Source: Bacteroidota bacterium (GTDB lineage: Bacteria > Bacteroidota > Ignavibacteria > Palsa-1295). Taken from it: DNA of 13,033 nucleotides. Within the stretch, counting starts at the first letter, position 1. Every line of letters starts with the position of its first letter. Made by a program: the position numbers and the translations under genes. The stretch spans positions 1 through 13,033 of the forward strand of contig JANYDV010000044.1 of NCBI GenBank assembly GCA_025363505.1, read 5' to 3'. Positions 1 to 6,499 of the stretch are shown one piece after another. A model generated the notes under the pieces. The model worked only from the letters and a program-made list of their open reading frames with translations, searched no databases and was not told the DNA's origin.

Positions 1-614
1 GTTCTCAAATACGGTTTTACTTCGGTAAAGCCTTTCGGAAATTTTTCGCTTGCTTGTTCGTTGGTGATGCTGTTCATAATAATCACATCATCGCCGTCGT
101 TCCAATTTGCCGGTGTTGCCACGGTAAACTTTGACGTAAGCTGAAGCGAATCCACGACACGAAGCAATTCGTTGAAATTTCTGCCGGTCGAAGCCGGGTA
201 TGTCAGTGTCAGCTTCACTTTTTTATCAGGTCCGATCACAAAAACCGAGCGCACGGTTTGTGTAGCACTCGCATTCGGATGAATCATATCATAGAGCGTT
301 GCGACGTTACGACTATCATCAGCGATGATCGGAAAATTCATCGTGGTGTTTTGTGTTTCGTTGATGTCCGAAAGCCACGTGTTATGCGAATCCACCGGAT
401 CGACACTAACAGCGATCATCTTCACACCGCGTTTATCAAATTCCGGTTTTAGTTTTGCTGCGGTGCCGAGTTCGGTGGTGCAGACGGGGGTAAAATCAGC
501 CGGATGAGAAAACAATATTCCCCAGCTATCACCAAGCCAGTTATGGAAGTTGATCGTGCCTTCGGTCGTTACTGCATCAAAGTTCGGTGCGTCGTCGCCT
601 AATCGGATTGCCAT
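1..614 (-). CDS. 1-Cys peroxiredoxin (Prx6/AhpC-TSA family), 3' end cut by window
   Basis: Thiol peroxidase that reduces hydrogen peroxide, alkyl hydroperoxides and possibly peroxynitrite in the cytoplasm. Translation from the ATG at 614-612 starts MAIRLGDDAPNF and stays open to position 1, about 204 residues. The thioredoxin-fold peroxidatic site FSHPADFTPVCTTELG is at residues 36-50, with catalytic Cys45, Thr42 and Pro38. The Prx6-type HPADFTPVC context, the downstream Arg in TVRSVFVIGP and the C-terminal dimerisation region ending VKPYLR all fit the Prx6 subfamily (usually 210-220 residues), so only about ten residues are missing. No second resolving Cys is visible, consistent with a 1-Cys mechanism. 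There is no signal peptide. The start has no Shine-Dalgarno sequence and is preceded by ACTACT. The gene follows the atp operon on the same strand but is separated from it by a terminator and an inverted repeat, so it probably has its own promoter; I could not identify one. Confidence 0.95.
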   Translation of the reverse strand, partial: MAIRLGDDAPNFDAVTTEGTINFHNWLGDSWGILFSHPADFTPVCTTELGTAAKLKPEFDKRGVKMIAVSVDPVDSHNTWLSDINETQNTTMNFPIIADDSRNVATLYDMIHPNASATQTVRSVFVIGPDKKVKLTLTYPASTGRNFNELLRVVDSLQLTSKFTVATPANWNDGDDVIIMNSITNEQASEKFPKGFTEVKPYLR

Positions 615-657
615 AGTAGTCTGTGGGTGTATGGTTAAAAAACATTCTGCTGAAGAC

Positions 658-762
658 TGTCATCCTGAGCTTGCGAAGGATCTAATCCTTCGGCATAGAA
701 CAATATTAATGTCTTCTACAAATTTGAAAGTGCAGATCCTTCGCTCATCGCTCAGGATGACA
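658..762. repeat. Imperfect inverted repeat, TGTCATCCTGAGC / GAAGGATCT family
   Basis: The left arm (658-683) and the reverse complement of the right arm (734-762) share TGTCATCCTGAGC followed by GCGAAGGATCT; they differ only in the middle (TT against GATGA). The arms are about 50 bp apart. Inside the left half there is also a separate hairpin, CGAAGGAT-CTA-ATCCTTCG (674-692). It lies between the atpA terminator and the peroxiredoxin start and has no coding potential. From memory, similar dispersed palindromic intergenic repeats occur in many bacterial genomes; whether this one is mobile (MITE- or REP-like) cannot be told from a single copy. Confidence 0.8.
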
Positions 763-790
763 CATTTCAAGTGTTGTCTCTGCACTGAGT

Positions 791-810
791 GGCTCAGACT
801 TCCGTCGGAG
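791..810. repeat. Small hairpin repeat, copy 1 (GACTTCCGTCGGAG)
   Basis: The element CTCAGAC-TTCC-GTCGGAG (793-810) folds as a hairpin with one mismatch and a TTCC loop. It shares 18 of 19 bases with a second copy at 6702-6720, where the stem is perfect. It lies just beyond the atp operon terminator. Confidence 0.55.
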
Positions 811-812
811 CT

Positions 813-844
813 AAAAAGTTTGAGCCGACTACACAAGTCGGCTC
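813..844 (-). terminator. Rho-independent terminator after atpA
   Basis: On the minus strand, nine bases past the atpA stop, a perfect 9-bp stem GAGCCGACT/AGTCGGCTC (836-844 with 822-830) encloses the 5-nt loop TGTGT and is followed by AAACTTTTTAG (821-811). A GC-rich stem followed closely by five T residues fits an intrinsic terminator. It marks the end of the atp operon here, before any atpG. Confidence 0.85.
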
Positions 845-853
845 GGCTGAATA

Positions 854-2395
854 TTATTTAAACTGTTGCTTGAAGTTTGTTAGCGACAGCTTTAAGCCGT
901 CGGTTACTTCTTTGCTGAGTTCTTTGACGTCGGCGATCATTGCCAAGACATCAGCGTGGCGCAAGCGCATAAACTCGAGATATTGTTTTTCGAAACGTCC
1001 GATCTGCGAAATTTCGATATCATCGAGATAGCCTTGTGTACCGGCATACAGCACGGCAACTTGTTCTTCGACGGGCATCGGAACGTACTGCCCTTGCTTG
1101 AGCAATTCGACCAGACGCTGCCCACGACGAAGCTGTTGTTGTGTCGCTTTGTCAAGGTCAGAGCCGAATTTGGAGAATGCTTCGAGTTCGCGATACTGAG
1201 CGAGATCGAGACGGAGCGTACCGGCAATTTTTTTCATTGCTTTGATCTGCGCATTTCCACCGACACGCGATACCGAAATACCTACGTTGATCGCAGGACG
1301 TACACCGGCATTAAAGAGATTGGGTTCGAGATAAATCTGTCCGTCGGTAATGGAGATCACGTTCGTTGGGATGTATGCCGACACGTCACCGGCTTGTGTT
1401 TCGATAACCGGCAATGCCGTCAGCGAACCACCGCCAAGCTCTTTGGAAAGTTTTGAAGCGCGTTCGAGCAAACGGCTATGGAGATAGAACACGTCGCCCG
1501 GATATGCTTCACGTCCCGGTGGACGACGAAGCAAAAGCGAAATTTCGCGATAAGCAGCGGCTTGTTTTGAAAGATCATCGAATACCACCAACGCATGGCG
1601 ACCTGAATCGCGGAAATGCTCGCCGAGTGTAGAGCCTGAATATGGCGAGATAAACTGCATCGGCGCCGGATCGGAAGCCGTCGCGGCGATGATAGTGGTG
1701 TAGGACATAGCGCCGAACTCTTCGAGTTTTGCTTTGACAAGTGCTACGGTCGAAGCTTTTTGTCCGATGGCAACATAAATACAATAGACCGGCTCGACGC
1801 CGCGGCGTTTTGCGTCTTCGCCGTGAGTGTATTTTTGGCTAATGATGGTGTCGATAGCAACAGCCGTTTTTCCGGTCTGACGATCACCAATGATCAGTTC
1901 GCGCTGTCCGCGTCCGATCGGAATCATACTATCAACGGCAATCAATCCTGTTTGCAGTGGTTGGTTCACGGGACTGCGTTGCATCACACCGAGTGCTTTA
2001 CGTTCGATCGGTAAAAATTTATCGGCAACAATTGGTGCGCCGCCGTCGATCGGTACTCCGAGCGGATTGATAACCCGACCCAGCATTGAATCGCTGACGG
2101 GCATCGAAGCCACACGACCCGTGCGCTTGACGATGTCGCCTTCTTTGATGAGTGTTTCATCGCCGAAGAGCACGGCACCGACGTTGTCCTCTTCGAGGTT
2201 GAGCGCCATACCAAATACGTTATTCGGGAATTCGATAAGCTCGCCTGCCATGACCTTCGAAAGACCATAGACACGTGCGACACCATCGCCAACTTGCAAG
2301 ACCGTACCGACATCATAGACATCGACTTCTTTTTCAAATCCGGTCAGTTGTTGGCGCAAGATTGCGCTTACTTCATCGGGGCGTACTGCTGACAT
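854..2395 (-). CDS. atpA: F1F0 ATP synthase subunit alpha
   Basis: Non-catalytic nucleotide-binding subunit of the F1 head (alpha3beta3), on the cytoplasmic face of the inner membrane. The 513-residue length is normal for the family. Visible parts: the N-terminal segment that contacts the delta subunit (about 1-25), a beta-barrel domain (about 26-95), the Walker A loop GDRQTGKT (170-177), the Walker B-like segment HALVVFDDLSKQ (267-278), and SRVGG with the conserved Arg377 that reaches the catalytic beta site. The C-terminal helical domain follows to LTNFKQQFK. The ATG at 2395 matches the usual MSAVRPDEVS-type start; a weak AAAGAA precedes ACAACTATG. It lies 50 bp after the secreted lysine-rich protein gene and ends at a terminator. 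Usually atpG follows directly, but here it does not. Confidence 0.98.
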   Translation of the reverse strand: MSAVRPDEVSAILRQQLTGFEKEVDVYDVGTVLQVGDGVARVYGLSKVMAGELIEFPNNVFGMALNLEEDNVGAVLFGDETLIKEGDIVKRTGRVASMPVSDSMLGRVINPLGVPIDGGAPIVADKFLPIERKALGVMQRSPVNQPLQTGLIAVDSMIPIGRGQRELIIGDRQTGKTAVAIDTIISQKYTHGEDAKRRGVEPVYCIYVAIGQKASTVALVKAKLEEFGAMSYTTIIAATASDPAPMQFISPYSGSTLGEHFRDSGRHALVVFDDLSKQAAAYREISLLLRRPPGREAYPGDVFYLHSRLLERASKLSKELGGGSLTALPVIETQAGDVSAYIPTNVISITDGQIYLEPNLFNAGVRPAINVGISVSRVGGNAQIKAMKKIAGTLRLDLAQYRELEAFSKFGSDLDKATQQQLRRGQRLVELLKQGQYVPMPVEEQVAVLYAGTQGYLDDIEISQIGRFEKQYLEFMRLRHADVLAMIADVKELSKEVTDGLKLSLTNFKQQFK

Positions 2396-2445
2396 AGTTG
2401 TTCTTTCTTAAGTATAATAAATTTTTCAGCGGCGAAGGGCAGTAA

Positions 2446-3231
2446 TCACTGCTTCTTCGGCAAAGTGAATTCGATCATTTGCGTCGTGACGATGACTAAG
2501 CCGTGCCCGCTTGGTCCGGCAGAACGGTAGATCATCTTGACGATACCGCGACCGAACGCATAAAATTTCCGAAAATCGCTGTTGCCGTGCGTGGTCAAGG
2601 TGACCAATACGCTGTCGAATGTTCCGACTGGGGTCACCAACGAATCGACATAATTGATAATCGTGGTGCCGAGCGTATCGCCGGGCATATTTTTCCAACT
2701 ATTTCCGACACGAAGCGGCGATACTAAAATCGTCCGGTTTTGTTTTTGGGTGACGGAGTTGTTGAACACCGTCATCGCAATCGAATCATCAACATAATAT
2801 GACGACTCGGTTTTGCTGGTATCGCGTTTCGAGAGGCGATACGAAAAATCTTTGCAGATCATCAGCGGCAGTCCTTGCAATGAGAATCGCGCTGTATCAA
2901 TTACTTCTTCGTGCATATAGACGGTGTCGCTGCGAGCGATGACTCCGCTATCGGTAATGAGCGTTTGGATGGTCATTAACGTCCACCCGGCTCCGAGTTT
3001 GTTCGGGAAATAATATCCGCCGACGGTGCCAAGCTTGTTGGTATGGGTTGGCGTAAAATTACTGACCGAATCAACACGAATTCTTGTCTCGGTTGATGCC
3101 GATTTTTTCTTTTTTTTCTTTTTCGATTTTTTTTCTTGTGCCACCGCAACATCCATCACGACCAATACTGTCGCCAGCATCACCAACGCAATGGTGAAGT
3201 AATAGCCGGGACGAGAACGGAAGACAGTCAT
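2446..3231 (-). CDS. Secreted lysine-rich protein of unknown function inside the atp operon
   Basis: I do not recognise this gene. From the ATG at 3231 it encodes 261 residues; an upstream in-frame TTG at 3243 would add four (MFIE), but ATG gives a cleaner signal peptide and neither start has a Shine-Dalgarno sequence. A basic N-terminus, hydrophobic core (YYFTIALVMLATVLVV) and VAVAQ cleavage site at about residue 32 predict export. Directly after it comes EKKSKKKKKKKS (about 33-44), then a probably beta-rich body. GGYYFPNKLGAGWTL, SPLRVGNSWKN, VTPVGTFDSVLVT and FYAFGRGIVKMIY resemble the 'YFPLxxGxxW ... VGTFD ... YAxGVGLVK' pattern of FCB-group envelope proteins, possibly TapB- or DUF3108-like; this link is from memory. 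It begins 27 bp after atpH and ends 50 bp before atpA on the same strand, so it is probably co-transcribed with ATP synthase genes. Confidence 0.85.
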   Translation of the reverse strand: MTVFRSRPGYYFTIALVMLATVLVVMDVAVAQEKKSKKKKKKKSASTETRIRVDSVSNFTPTHTNKLGTVGGYYFPNKLGAGWTLMTIQTLITDSGVIARSDTVYMHEEVIDTARFSLQGLPLMICKDFSYRLSKRDTSKTESSYYVDDSIAMTVFNNSVTQKQNRTILVSPLRVGNSWKNMPGDTLGTTIINYVDSLVTPVGTFDSVLVTLTTHGNSDFRKFYAFGRGIVKMIYRSAGPSGHGLVIVTTQMIEFTLPKKQ

Positions 3232-3258
3232 TTCAATGAACAAATAAAAAGTCGAACA

Positions 3259-3816
3259 TTAGTTGAGTTGCGCCGCAATAGCACCGCTCATAAAATCTTT
3301 ACGCAACATTTCGAGCTGATGCTGCAGACTCGCATCGATCAGCGTATCGCCGATCTTTGCAACAAAGCCGCCACGAATAGCGGGGTCGATCACATAGCGT
3401 GCTCGAACGTGCAAGCCGGTACGGAGTTCGAGTTTTGCGACAATCTGTTTTTTCGAATCGTCATCAAGCTCTCGGGCACTGGTAATGTCGGCGTTGATCG
3501 TCTTGTTTTCGACATCGAGCAAGCGTTGAAACTCCGATGCAACCGAGACGAGCAACTCCGGGCGACCCTTCTTGACCAGAAGATCAATAAAACCCATGGT
3601 GTCGGCACTGAGATGGCTCTTAAAAATTTCGAGCATAATTTTTCGCTTTGCGTCGGGTCGGATGACCGGCGAGTGCATAACCGCGCGAAGATCGTCGGAG
3701 CCGTGAATCGTGTCGCTGATCATATTCAGATCTTTAGCGAGCGCTTCCATCGTGCCTTTTTCTTTGCCGATACTGACTAATGCACTGGCGTAGCGGAGAG
3801 CGATACGATTATCCAT
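3259..3816 (-). CDS. atpH: F1F0 ATP synthase subunit delta
   Basis: Peripheral stalk subunit (OSCP homologue) that ties the b subunits to the top of the alpha3beta3 head. The 185 residues match the family length (about 175-190). The N-terminal helical domain starts MDNRIALRYASALVSIGKEKG, and the C-terminal signature GGFVAKIGDTLIDASLQHQL is at about residues 149-168. The start codon overlaps the stop of atpF by one base (TAATG), indicating translational coupling and supporting this start. The next gene downstream is the lysine-rich secreted protein rather than atpA. The protein is cytoplasmic, with no membrane segment. Confidence 0.96.
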   Translation of the reverse strand: MDNRIALRYASALVSIGKEKGTMEALAKDLNMISDTIHGSDDLRAVMHSPVIRPDAKRKIMLEIFKSHLSADTMGFIDLLVKKGRPELLVSVASEFQRLLDVENKTINADITSARELDDDSKKQIVAKLELRTGLHVRARYVIDPAIRGGFVAKIGDTLIDASLQHQLEMLRKDFMSGAIAAQLN

Positions 3817-4307
3817 TAGTTTTGTTTGGTCGGAAGTTCGTTGATAAATTTCTGGACGATCGTGCGATGTTTGTCGTCGTTGAGCGACTCGTCGAGTAAT
3901 TTTCCGGCAGCGGCAATAGCCAAATCAGCGGCTTCGTTGCGAAGTGCGGCAATCGCGGTTGCGGTGTCGCGTTCGATTTGCGCTTTTGCTTGGTCGAGCA
4001 ATGCTTTGGCGTCGGCTTGAGCTTTCGCCGCAAGATCATTACGCATTTTTTCGGCGTATTCTTTGCCTTCGCGCAGTTGGCGCTGGAGGTTGTCTTCTTG
4101 AATGATGCGCTGACGCTCAGTTTCGGCAATGAGCTTCTCGGCATCGGCGCGAGCTTGTTCGGCTTTCAAGAGCGAGTTGGCAATTGCCTCTTCGCGAGTC
4201 TTGAGCGAATTGAGGATCGGCTTCCAGGCTGCTTTGGAAAGCAACAGCAATAACGCTCCGAAAATGATGAACGTCCAAATCGAAAGTCCGGGATTAAGCT
4301 CGAGCAT
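3816..4307 (-). CDS. atpF: F1F0 ATP synthase subunit b
   Basis: Peripheral stalk subunit; a dimer holds the stator against rotation. The 163 residues fit the family (about 155-170). One N-terminal membrane helix (about 10-26, LSIWTFIIFGALLLLLSK) leads into the conserved KAAWKPILNSLKTREEAI segment. A long charged coiled coil follows (about 35-140, rich in A, E, K, Q and R), and the C-terminus binds delta. The start at 4307 has no Shine-Dalgarno sequence but has the ACTACTATG context shared with the peroxiredoxin start. The stop overlaps atpH by one base. A 177-bp gap with a stem-loop separates it from atpE. Confidence 0.96.
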   Translation of the reverse strand: MLELNPGLSIWTFIIFGALLLLLSKAAWKPILNSLKTREEAIANSLLKAEQARADAEKLIAETERQRIIQEDNLQRQLREGKEYAEKMRNDLAAKAQADAKALLDQAKAQIERDTATAIAALRNEAADLAIAAAGKLLDESLNDDKHRTIVQKFINELPTKQN

Positions 4308-4427
4308 AGTAGTTGCTTGGTGTTGGTGATCTCAATCGAACAATAAAAATATGTAGCGTAGGTTGTCTTTAGTGGTAATGGCGTTCGCCGAGGCGAATGC
4401 TCATTTCTGGCTCACTAAATAACAACA

Positions 4428-4458
4428 GACGCTCAGAAGATTTGTACCTCTAAGCGTC
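4428..4458 (-). promoter_or_regulatory. Stem-loop between atpE and atpF (possible processing or attenuation site)
   Basis: On the minus strand GACGCTTAGA (4458-4449) pairs with TCTGAGCGTC (4437-4428). The stem is 10 bp with a single G-T wobble and can extend by one more wobble pair around the loop GGTACAAATCT. It is 26 bases after the atpE stop and is followed by TGTTGTTATTT, a loose T-rich tract. A second, weaker hairpin (GGCG...CGCC, about 4381-4399) follows. The fold could weaken read-through or protect the 3' end of the atpE message, which would raise c-subunit output over b, delta and alpha. The fold is visible in the sequence; the function is inferred. Confidence 0.5.
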
Positions 4459-4484
4459 CGATAAAAAACTAACTCAGGAGCTGC

Positions 4485-4712
4485 TTACTTACCTGCGAGA
4501 ATAATGCAGATAACCAACGCGAAGAGTGTAACGCCTTCGATAAGAGCTGCTGCGATGATCATGGTCGTACGGATACCGCCGGCCATTTCAGGCTGACGAC
4601 CTGATGCTTCGAGTGCGGCGGTCGCGAGCTTGCCGATACCGAGTCCTGCGCCAACTACTGCGAGTGCAGCGCCTAAGCCTGCGGCCATGTATGCGAATGC
4701 TGAATTTCCCAT
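4485..4712 (-). CDS. atpE: F1F0 ATP synthase subunit c (proteolipid)
   Basis: Subunit of the rotating membrane ring that carries the coupling ion. The 75 residues form a two-helix hairpin: helix 1 about 8-33, polar loop ASGRQPE with Arg39-Gln40-Pro41, and helix 2 about 48-72. The essential carboxylate is Glu59 in AALIEGVTLFALV. Sodium-type rings carry a Gln in helix 1 and Ser-Thr right after the Glu. Here the aligned positions are Ile (GAGLGIGK) and Gly-Val, so proton coupling is predicted. The start at 4712 has an AAGGA Shine-Dalgarno sequence (4723-4727) ten bases upstream, clearer than those of its operon neighbours. This fits the need for many c copies per complex. Confidence 0.97.
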   Translation of the reverse strand: MGNSAFAYMAAGLGAALAVVGAGLGIGKLATAALEASGRQPEMAGGIRTTMIIAAALIEGVTLFALVICIILAGK

Positions 4713-4816
4713 CGTAGTATTTTCCTTAAATTATAGAACAGTGAAACAATACGTATTTAATAACAATCTTTTTTTCGGCTCGCCTGTCTTGAGCACTACT
4801 TCGGGGTTAGTCTTAT

Positions 4817-6043
4817 CTAATAGACCAACTCACCATGCTCGTGCTCATCGAGATGTTCGTGTGCCATCATGCCGACGAATACTGCCGAAAGTGTCGTAAA
4901 GACATACGCTTGGATAAATGCGACGAGCAACTCAAGCATATAAATAAACAACGCGAACGGTACGCTGACAGTAAAGCCAACGATAATAGACTGAAACAAC
5001 ATTGCCAGCGCAATAAGTGCTCCGATAACGATGTGCCCTGCGGTCATATTCGCGAACAAACGCACCATCAATGCGAACGGCTTTGTAAAAAGCCCGATAA
5101 TCTCGATCGGGGTCATAATGGCGATCAAGACCACCTTCATAAAGATTGGCAATTCCATATCCATCATCCCGCCGGTAAAATGCTTGAGATACTCGCCAAT
5201 GCCCATTGCGCGAATACCGGCAATCTGTGTCAAGAAGAATGTGCAGAGTGCGAGTGCCATGGTAACGGCAATGGCACTGGTCGGCGTTTTGGTCAGAGGC
5301 ACCAAGCCGAGCATATTCATCATAAGAATAAAGAAGAAAATCGTTAGGAAATACGGCATCGTGCGATCTGCCCATTTTTTATCCATATTCGGATAGACAA
5401 TCTCGTCACGAACATAGACGACCATTGCTTCGACGATATTATGAGCGCCTTTGGGGACCGTATGGGTCTTGGCACGCGAACCAGCTTTGAATGCGAGCGC
5501 AATAGCCAGCAGAGATGCCAACAACATAAAGAAGACGTTGGCGGTAATCGAGAAATCCCAGAACGAACCCATTGGTTTGCCATCAACACGTTTGAATGGC
5601 GAAACTTTGAAAAACTGTGCGGCTTTTTTCTCTTCTTCGATCTCGTGACGAGTTTTGAGGCTGTACTCGCCCGAATGTTCAAGCGTTTCGAGACCACTAA
5701 AGAAATGGAACCCCATTGCATCGAAAAACATAATTGGCAATGGAACGTGTACTGTTACGAAATGGAGTTCGTAGGTGTCGTTCAAATGTTCGAGCACGCG
5801 GTTGAAGAGCTTACCGGCATCGACGGAGTCGCGGGTGGACTTGTAGATGTCGTTTTCATATTCTTCTTCTGATTGTTCTTTTTCGGGAGCTTCGGCGGTG
5901 TGCGCCTCGGTTGATTCGGTAGGTGTTACTTTCTCCGTGGCAGGAGCATTCCCCGTGGCAGGGGTATGATGTTCTTCAGAGGCAATCGCTCTGCCGGTCA
6001 GCAGAGTCAGTAAGATAGCAAAGACGATGAAGCCTTGTTTCAT
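4817..6043 (-). CDS. atpB: F1F0 ATP synthase subunit a with long N-terminal exported extension
   Basis: Stator subunit that forms the proton half-channels beside the c ring. The 408 residues are far longer than the roughly 270 of E. coli AtpB. A signal peptide (about 1-22, ending RAIAS) leads a low-complexity Glu/Thr/Ala stretch (about 23-66) with an 18-bp tandem repeat encoding PATGNA-PATEKV. A further soluble segment runs to about residue 160, before the first membrane helix (about 163-186). The channel domain follows with the essential Arg328 in MVRLFANMTAGH, and Glu371 and Gln378 in ELLVAFIQAY. The C-terminus is rich in His and Glu (AHEHLDEHEHGELVY). Long AtpB proteins of this kind are known in Bacteroidota and Chlorobiota. 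The start is 6 bp after the AtpI-like gene; a 104-bp gap precedes atpE. Confidence 0.96.
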   Translation of the reverse strand: MKQGFIVFAILLTLLTGRAIASEEHHTPATGNAPATEKVTPTESTEAHTAEAPEKEQSEEEYENDIYKSTRDSVDAGKLFNRVLEHLNDTYELHFVTVHVPLPIMFFDAMGFHFFSGLETLEHSGEYSLKTRHEIEEEKKAAQFFKVSPFKRVDGKPMGSFWDFSITANVFFMLLASLLAIALAFKAGSRAKTHTVPKGAHNIVEAMVVYVRDEIVYPNMDKKWADRTMPYFLTIFFFILMMNMLGLVPLTKTPTSAIAVTMALALCTFFLTQIAGIRAMGIGEYLKHFTGGMMDMELPIFMKVVLIAIMTPIEIIGLFTKPFALMVRLFANMTAGHIVIGALIALAMLFQSIIVGFTVSVPFALFIYMLELLVAFIQAYVFTTLSAVFVGMMAHEHLDEHEHGELVY

Positions 6044-6049
6044 TGAATA

Positions 6050-6499
6050 TTATTGTCCGCGAATGAGCTGCTTTTTGTGGATATAAGCGATCTCAACAGT
6101 TAAGTAAGCAAAATAACTCGCGAACATTCCGGTCACTAACCCAAAGACCGAAAGTTTCAGGAGAAACTGCCCAACAGCGAAGGCGATACAAAGTGTGAAT
6201 AAACGGACAAAAATAGAACCGAAGGCGATACCGAGAAATACTTCGTTCGGTTTATCGATAGCCCATTCGATCAAAAGAAAACTGATAAAGCTGGTAATGG
6301 TGCAGAGTGCCATACCCGTCAGAGCGGCATTACGGAATGCAGGATCGGCGAAGAGGTTCATCGCGACAACACCACCACCATAGAGCACCGCAGTAAGGGC
6401 GGTGAACCATACCAAGAAATAACGGGTCGCTTCGCGACTGATTACCGGTTGTGATTTCTCGGGTCTGACTAACTCAAATACTTGTTGTAATGCGCTCAA
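6050..6499 (-). CDS. AtpI-like ATP synthase assembly membrane protein, TTG start
   Basis: Small integral membrane protein of 149 residues with four predicted helices (about 26-50, 58-80, 87-110 and 112-137) and a basic C-terminus (HKKQLIRGQ). Its position directly before atpB, size and helix count fit AtpI-type proteins, which help assemble the c ring and may help carry Mg2+; the sequence match itself is weak, so the name is inferred largely from context. The start is TTG at 6499, supported by AAGGA seven bases upstream. No in-frame ATG is available until residue 47, inside the first helix. Six bases separate it from atpB, so it is probably the first gene of the operon. No AtpZ-type partner gene is seen upstream. 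Confidence 0.8.
   Translation of the reverse strand: MSALQQVFELVRPEKSQPVISREATRYFLVWFTALTAVLYGGGVVAMNLFADPAFRNAALTGMALCTITSFISFLLIEWAIDKPNEVFLGIAFGSIFVRLFTLCIAFAVGQFLLKLSVFGLVTGMFASYFAYLTVEIAYIHKKQLIRGQ

Noticed and set aside
956..1456. Plus-strand open frame of 166 codons opposite atpA
   Set aside because: It lies entirely antisense to a highly conserved gene, has no ribosome binding site or recognisable domain, and arises from codon bias on the other strand.
2405..2425. TATACT box in front of atpA as an internal promoter
   Set aside because: No -35-like hexamer at 16-18 bp and the consensus of FCB-group promoters differs; not strong enough to annotate.
3136..3780. Plus-strand open frame of 214 codons opposite atpH and the lysine-rich gene
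   Set aside because: Covers two real genes on the other strand and shows no family features.
4730..4735. Perfect TATAAT upstream of atpE on the minus strand
   Set aside because: Transcription would start about at the Shine-Dalgarno sequence, and no -35 box lies at a suitable distance. Probably chance in AT-rich DNA.
5935..5962. 18-bp tandem repeat in atpB as a mobile or regulatory repeat
   Set aside because: It is only two in-frame copies coding for PATGNA-PATEKV inside a low-complexity linker, which is explained by local slippage.
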